Origin: Datisca glomerata
Taxonomy: Eukaryota > Streptophyta > Magnoliopsida > Cucurbitales > Datiscaceae
Length of the DNA: 64,000 nucleotides
Direction: 5' to 3'
NCBI GenBank assembly: GCA_003255025.1
Contig: QANY01008651.1
Span: forward strand, 1,597,279 to 1,661,278
In this document: positions 59,003 to 64,000 of the stretch, piece after piece
How positions within the stretch are numbered: position 1 is the first letter of the stretch
Layout: each line of letters starts with the position of its first letter
Translations under genes and position numbers: made by a program
The notes under the pieces: model-generated
The model's database searches: none
Seen by the model: the letters and a program-made list of their open reading frames with translations, nothing else
Told to the model about the DNA's origin: nothing

Positions 59003-61146
59003 TTGCCGTCGTCTGTGAGAATGACAGTAAAGCCATTCCTATCCAAAGCACTTGAAACTCATTCTTCTCTTGCAATGAAATGATGAATATGGTGTCCCAC
59101 ATTGACAAAGTCCAGGACAAGAGGAGGGATCCACCCTCCTCCCTACTGAAAAAATAGCTATTTTTTGTTATGATACGACGAACGAAGAAGAATATGGTGG
59201 CAGTAACCTCTAAGGTGACTAGGAGAGGGAGGAACGGCACGCTAGTCGTCGCCCGAATTGTGGTGGTCTCTAGCATCAAAATCATCCTCCCAAACTTAAA
59301 GCTCGCTGCTGGAGTCATCTTGCACACGCAGAACCCTGGGGGAAATCCATCTGGGAAAGGGTCAGATGACATCCTGACTCGGAGGAACTACCACCCATTG
59401 AGGAAACAAAGACAAAAGCAAAATCAAGCTTCAGATGTCCAAGCTCCCCCTTTATGGTTGAGATTCATGTTGGGGTTATCCCAAGAAGACAAAGGAAGAA
59501 GATCATACTGAAAAGGGTTCACAAGAAGAGCAACCCATAAAACAACCACGGGTATGCTTACGACCACTCACCATGTCGCCAGACGAAGGAGGAGAATAGG
59601 TTCGCCGAAGAATGAGTGAAGGAAAAGCCCCCTGAAGGGTCCTTCAGGGACAATACGTTAGTAGCTGTGGAAGATGGAGGGAAATATTGATGGGCCACCC
59701 TCCGTCCAACTCCTTGGTGTCCTTTTGGGCACCAACAATTTTGTAAAGCTCTTGCGCAAATGGAAGGCAGTGTAACACAGATAAATGGACTTGAGGTCAT
59801 TCTTAGTTGAAATACAAAACCTCACATCAATCATCCACAATAAGGTGTCTCTCAGTTCTCACACCTCACATCAGTACATTGGCTTACAAGCCAAGTATGA
59901 ACCTAAAACCTAGGTTAAATATATGAGGATGGTCACAAGACCCCCTACACCAATGTCTGACAAGATCATACTTTTAATAGTGGGATACACAAGCGTGATC
60001 CTTTCAAGCTCCTTAATGAAACTAGTGGATCCATGAGAATGAAGGAGTCTAAGACTGACACACCACTCAAAGAGTAGCCCAGGGAAGGAACCTGAAGTAT
60101 TGAAGTGGTTGATCAATCTCCCACTGGAATAGTAGGGGAAGACGGCTCAAGATAAATCGACATATACCCATGAGCAAAATATAGAGCTCAGGGGGTCCCG
60201 CCATTAAGGTAAAGATGAAGCTCAGAAAGAAGGACGCACCAAGTTCTAACAAGAGATGTGGGTAGCATCTCGGGAAATAAAAATCTCGGTAGTCTTTAGT
60301 TCTCCACCTCAATTTTCCCTTAAATCATAGTAGAATAGGCAGTCTCCTTTTTAAACGACCAATGCCAAGGTTTAATGGACAACCGAGATCGTGTACACAG
60401 CGACATTCATCAAATAAAAGGAAAAAATCAACTCTTCCACAACGTGTGATCAAAGATTAAAAAGTGATGACTGTCATGATAATCTAGCTCACTAGTCGGG
60501 ATTAGAAAGTGATGACTGGTGTACCAATCTAGCTCACCAAATGGCATTGAAAAGTGATGATTGGTGTGGCATTCTAGCTCACAAATCGGGATTAAAAGTG
60601 ATGACTAGTGTGTCAATCTAGCTCACCAGTCGAGATCAAAAAGTGATGATTGGTATGACATTCTAGCTCATCAGTCGAGATTAAAAGTAATGACTGGTGT
60701 GACATTCTAGCTCATCAGTCGGGATTAAAAAGTGATGACTGGTGTAACATTCTAGCTCATAAGTTAGAATTAAAAAATGATAACTGGTGTGACATTATAA
60801 CTCACTAGTCGGGATGAAAAATTAATGACTCGTGTGACATTCTAGCTCACCAGTCAGGATTAAGAAGTGATGATTGATGTGACATTCTAGCTCACTAGTG
60901 GAAACTAAAAAATGATGACTAGTGTGACATTCTAGCTCACCAGTCAGGATTAAAAATTAATGAATGGTGTGACAATCTAGCTCACCAGTCGGGATAAAAA
61001 GAGATGTTTGTCGAGCACTCTTTCCACACAAGATTAAGGATTTAGCCATAACAGGAATGCCTGATTAGACATCAAAGGTAAAAAGAGATGTTTGTCGAGC
61101 ACTCTAGCTTGCCAGACGAGATTAAGGATCTAGTTAGAGCAGTCAT
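59003..61146 (+). mobile_element. LARD-B internal region (truncated)
   Basis: Starts GTTGCCGTCGTCTGTGAGAA directly after the LTR end, a typical plant gypsy primer-binding region, which sets the orientation. The frame at 59,170-59,510 is a degraded counterpart of the LARD-A 34.2-34.5 kb frame. The block at 60,240-60,470 (TTAGTTCTCCACCTC, CGAGATCGTGTACACAG) aligns with 33,090-33,290 of LARD-A on the other strand. It is cut at 61,147 by the next LTR, so its 3' end and 3' LTR are missing here. Confidence 0.78.
60455..61000. repeat. 45-bp tandem repeat array in LARD-B
   Basis: About twelve copies of a 44-45-bp unit with TTCTAGCTCACCAGTCGGGA followed by TTAAAAAGTGATGACTGGTG. LARD-A has only about two units of this type (32,935-33,025). 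Conversely, the 84-bp unit that LARD-A has about ten times appears here less than twice (61,001-61,140). Confidence 0.9.
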
Positions 61147-63268
61147 GTGATACCTCAAGGATTTAAAAAGGTTATTTTATAAATTTAATTTCACTCACAT
61201 CTATTCACACTCATACACCAAACCAACCCTAACCTAATTGTATATCTAATCTCAACTTTCTCCTTCATTGTCTCATTTTATCTTTCACGTAGCCCACTTA
61301 AATAACCGATATTCATCTCTCTCTCACAACCTCCTCCATCGAACGTAATCGCTTTTCTTCCTCTTCCTCTTCATATTTTTGTCATTCATTGGATTCAACC
61401 CCTGCCCAAGCAAATTCCCTCTCTTCCCTCCATTGTTGCCTCTGTTTTTCTTATCTCTGCGTGTTCAACCATTAACATCGACGGGCAAAGCTTTTCAGGT
61501 AAGATTCCTCTCTACTTCTTCCTTTAATTTTCATCTTTTTTCTTTACCATGTTTCTTTCTCTCTCTCTCTCTCTGTCTGATTTTTCTATCCTTCTTCCTT
61601 TATTTCTTCTATTTTTCTTTTCAATGACATTCTCTCCACCGTCATCTTCTCTGGATTGTATCATTGTCCCTGTTTTCATCGTTGGTAAGCCTGTTTTTCT
61701 CTTCTTTCTCTCTTTCTTTCTTCGTTCTCTGTACGAACTGTAACAGGATCTTGTGTCCCAGTTGATCCTGACCCGACCCGATCCAGATATCACCAATACT
61801 AAACTGGTTCAGCCTAACTGAACCAAAATAATTTAATCGAACCAGACTAGACCAGTTTAGCTAGACCAAACTAAACCGGTTCAACCTAACCAATCCAATT
61901 CAGTTCTACCCAACCGAACCGACCCAACACAATAGAAACAAATCGGTTCAAACTGAGTTGAACCAATTTGAACCGCTCAATCAGATATTATCTAGTTTAT
62001 TTTTTACCGTTCACTCTTATAATTTGTTAAATAATGATATTTATTATCTAAATACTTAGTGATCTGGGATATATGGAATTCAGGTCAATAGTTGCTGAAT
62101 TAATTCATATCAATCTAGGTAAGTGGACCTAGGTAGTAATTTGATTCATGTGTTATGAATGTTACATATTTAATTTAATATTGTAGCGTATTTAATTTAA
62201 TATTGCTTTTAATTTACTTCTGTTGTTAAAATTTATTATCAAGTGTTTTGTTTATTTTTCCATGTCAGTCCAGTTAATTACCATGTTATGCATGATTAGA
62301 TTTTGAGCTTTAAACGTATTAGCTATATCATTTATGTCCACGGATAAGTTGCATGTTAGCCAAGTGTATAAGTTACCATGATACATGAAATTAACCCAAG
62401 TGTAATGATAGAAAAATAAAGAATAGACTTAGACATATCCCTTAATTACAAAGTAATCGGACTGATCACGTCATGTTATCAGCTATACGGATGAGTGTCA
62501 TCATGTTCATGTCAGCGTCCTTGGTGTAGATAACCTTAAGTGACACCGACTTCAAGACACTCATTCCGTTCATGTTACAAATTCAAGTTCAAGTGTAAAT
62601 CAGTTTTGTCTAGTCGAATTGGGGAATATATCTAGTTGAATCATGATCAGACAAGTTACAAGTACAAGTTTAAGTTACATGTTAATCATGAAATCCAGCT
62701 ATGTTAATTACAAGTACATTACGTGATTTAATAATCAAAAGAATATGTTAAATTATAGTTGAATGAGATACATGTTTACATTTATGACATGTGAAGCTTA
62801 TTAGTATGTAAGTTTACTTATTGAGTACTTTTAATATCCACTCCCCCATAAATGATTGTGTTGCTGGTGACGGCAAACAACAGGAGTGAGGGACTTTCAT
62901 AGTTAGTGGAATGGAAATTTTCAATTAATTACGGAAATATGACATTACAGACATATTTTTAGTTAACTTGCAACTAATTCAGAAATTTATGAATTTTCGT
63001 GTTTTAGTCTATGATAATGTTTAAATTTTACGTTTTATGGATTTTTCACGATTGACTTTATTACAGATTAATATATTATTTATTACAGTTTATTGAATAG
63101 ATATTTGTTTCAAATAATTTTAGGCTTCCACTATTTATTATTAAAGTTCAAGAAAAGTTAGGGTTTTGAATTTGGGGATTTTCTCAAATTAGGGTTTCCA
63201 TTGAATTGGGAATTTTTTGTATTATGAAATTACATACATGTTTAACCCTTAGAAATTGGGGTGTTACA
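61147..63268 (+). mobile_element. Gypsy (Tekay/Del-like) 5' LTR
   Basis: Begins TGTGATACCTCAAGG and ends GGGGTGTTACA, TG...CA ends typical of plant Tekay/Del chromovirus LTRs. The primer-binding site follows immediately. Length about 2.1 kb. The 61,780-61,990 part is rich in CCGGTT/AACTGG and GAACC motifs. A pyrimidine-rich CT stretch at 61,380-61,740 gives chance open frames on both strands. Confidence 0.82.
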
Positions 63269-63284
63269 ATTTTGTATCAGAGCA
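63269..63284 (+). other. Primer-binding site (initiator Met tRNA)
   Basis: ATTTTGTATCAGAGC follows the LTR end. It matches TGGTATCAGAGC, the complement of the 3' end of initiator tRNA-Met, with one or two mismatches. Confidence 0.8.
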
Positions 63285-63507
63285 AAGGTTTTAGATTCTA
63301 TAGACTTTCCTTAGTGAAAAATATGGCAAGTCGCTCACTCTGCTTCTCCCTCACTTTACAAGTCAGGTACGCATGGCATAAGTGTTTTTATTCTAACTCA
63401 TTATTGTATGTTTTAGTATCATTATGGCATAGATGATAAGTTTACGTAATTCTCACATGATAAGATTAGACATTTGGGTAAGTCTTGGTTTTACGGGTAG
63501 AAGTGTG

Positions 63508-64000
63508 ATGGCTCCCCTACGAGGAACAATAACAATCATGCACCAGTTGACCCTGCTGTGAACCCTCCAGCAACCATGGTGGAGATGTTCCAAGAGTTTC
63601 TAGAGTTGTTTAGGCAGACAGAAACAGCTTGCTTGGCACAACAATTACAATAACCACAACAGACACCGATGGACATACAGTTGATACAGACCTTCAGGAG
63701 GTTGAACCCGCCTGAATTTGATTGCCACTCGTATGACCCACTGATAGCTGATGACTGGATTGTAAGACTAAAGTAGATTTTTTAGTATATGTTGTGTTCT
63801 GACGTCAAAAGCTTGGCTGTGCAACCTTCATACTAACTTGGGAAGCTCGGAAACAGTGGGAGCTCATACGGAGAGCTCATGACATCAAGCATAATCCAGT
63901 GACATGGGATTGTTTCGTATCATAGTCAGTGCAAATAAGGAGGCTGAATTCCTCAGGTTGGTGCAAAGAAATATGATTGTAGCTGAGTATGAGAGAAATT
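63508..64000 (+). mobile_element. Gypsy gag, 5' part, decayed and cut by window end
   Basis: After a one-base frameshift near the first codons it reads NNNNHAPVDPAVNPPATMVE, MFQEFLELFRQTE, then TFRRLNPPEFDCHSYDPLIA and DDWIVRLK with stops at about 63,651 and 63,774. Later frames give KQWELIRRAHDIKHNPVTWD and KEAEFLRLVQRNMIVAEYER, the capsid region of Retrotrans_gag. It continues beyond 64,000. Confidence 0.88.

Noticed and set aside
61379..61796. Leu/Phe/Ser-rich and Arg/Lys-rich frames on both strands
   Set aside because: Caused by a CT-rich stretch inside the Tekay-like LTR.

Overview
This is a window of nuclear DNA from a flowering plant, almost certainly a eudicot. The signs are split genes with GT-AG introns, AT-rich intergenic DNA, plant-type LTR retrotransposons, a LINE, a hAT remnant and a piece of plastid DNA in nuclear context. 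I cannot name the species. Roughly half to two thirds of the window is transposon-derived.

Three host loci are supported, all on the minus strand. (1) 5506-7596 is an intronless receptor-like Ser/Thr kinase resembling Arabidopsis At1g80870, with a very large insertion in the activation segment. (2) 14933-16906 holds the last four exons of a GT64 (exostosin/EPC1-like) glycosyltransferase. Its 5' half is missing and a Ty3/gypsy polyprotein abuts it directly. (3) 50813-56280 is a complete four-exon clade A protein phosphatase 2C. It looks like AHG1, including loss of the ABA-receptor 'Trp lock' residue.

Layout: 1-1434 copia RT/RNase H remnant; 2.6-3.2 kb possible MITE with a palindrome; 5.5-7.6 kb kinase; 8.1-9.2 kb LINE 3' domains (minus); 9.2-14.9 kb plain AT-rich DNA with two short tandem duplications; 14.9-16.9 kb GT64 remnant; 16.9-21 kb gypsy gag-protease-RT-RNase H (minus); 22.4-22.7 kb copia RT scrap; 22.9-23.2 kb fold-back repeat; 23.6-35.0 kb a large non-autonomous LTR element (LARD-A, minus), into which a second LTR element (25291-31325, with 5-bp target duplications) is nested; 35.1-35.7 kb joined plastid ycf2 and rpoC1 fragments; 36.7-38.7 kb solo LTR of the nested family; 39.3-40.4 kb internally deleted hAT element; 41.3-46.0 kb long direct repeats around a gypsy gag and a DUF7745-like region (minus); 47.5-47.7 kb a copy of the phosphatase upstream region; 48.2-50.4 kb an array of more than 30 short imperfect palindromes; 50.8-56.3 kb phosphatase; 57.4-61.1 kb rearranged copy of the LARD family (LARD-B, plus); 61.1-64.0 kb the 5' LTR, primer binding site and gag start of another gypsy element (plus), cut by the window end.

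The genes do not form an operon or obvious pathway. The kinase and phosphatase are both signalling proteins, but nothing here shows that they act together. The most unusual items are the palindrome array next to the phosphatase 3' end, the (D/E)WW-rich insertion in the kinase, the stop codon of the kinase overlapping a consensus splice donor, the GT64/gypsy junction, the duplicated ABRE-bearing upstream segment, and two LARD copies that expanded different tandem repeats.
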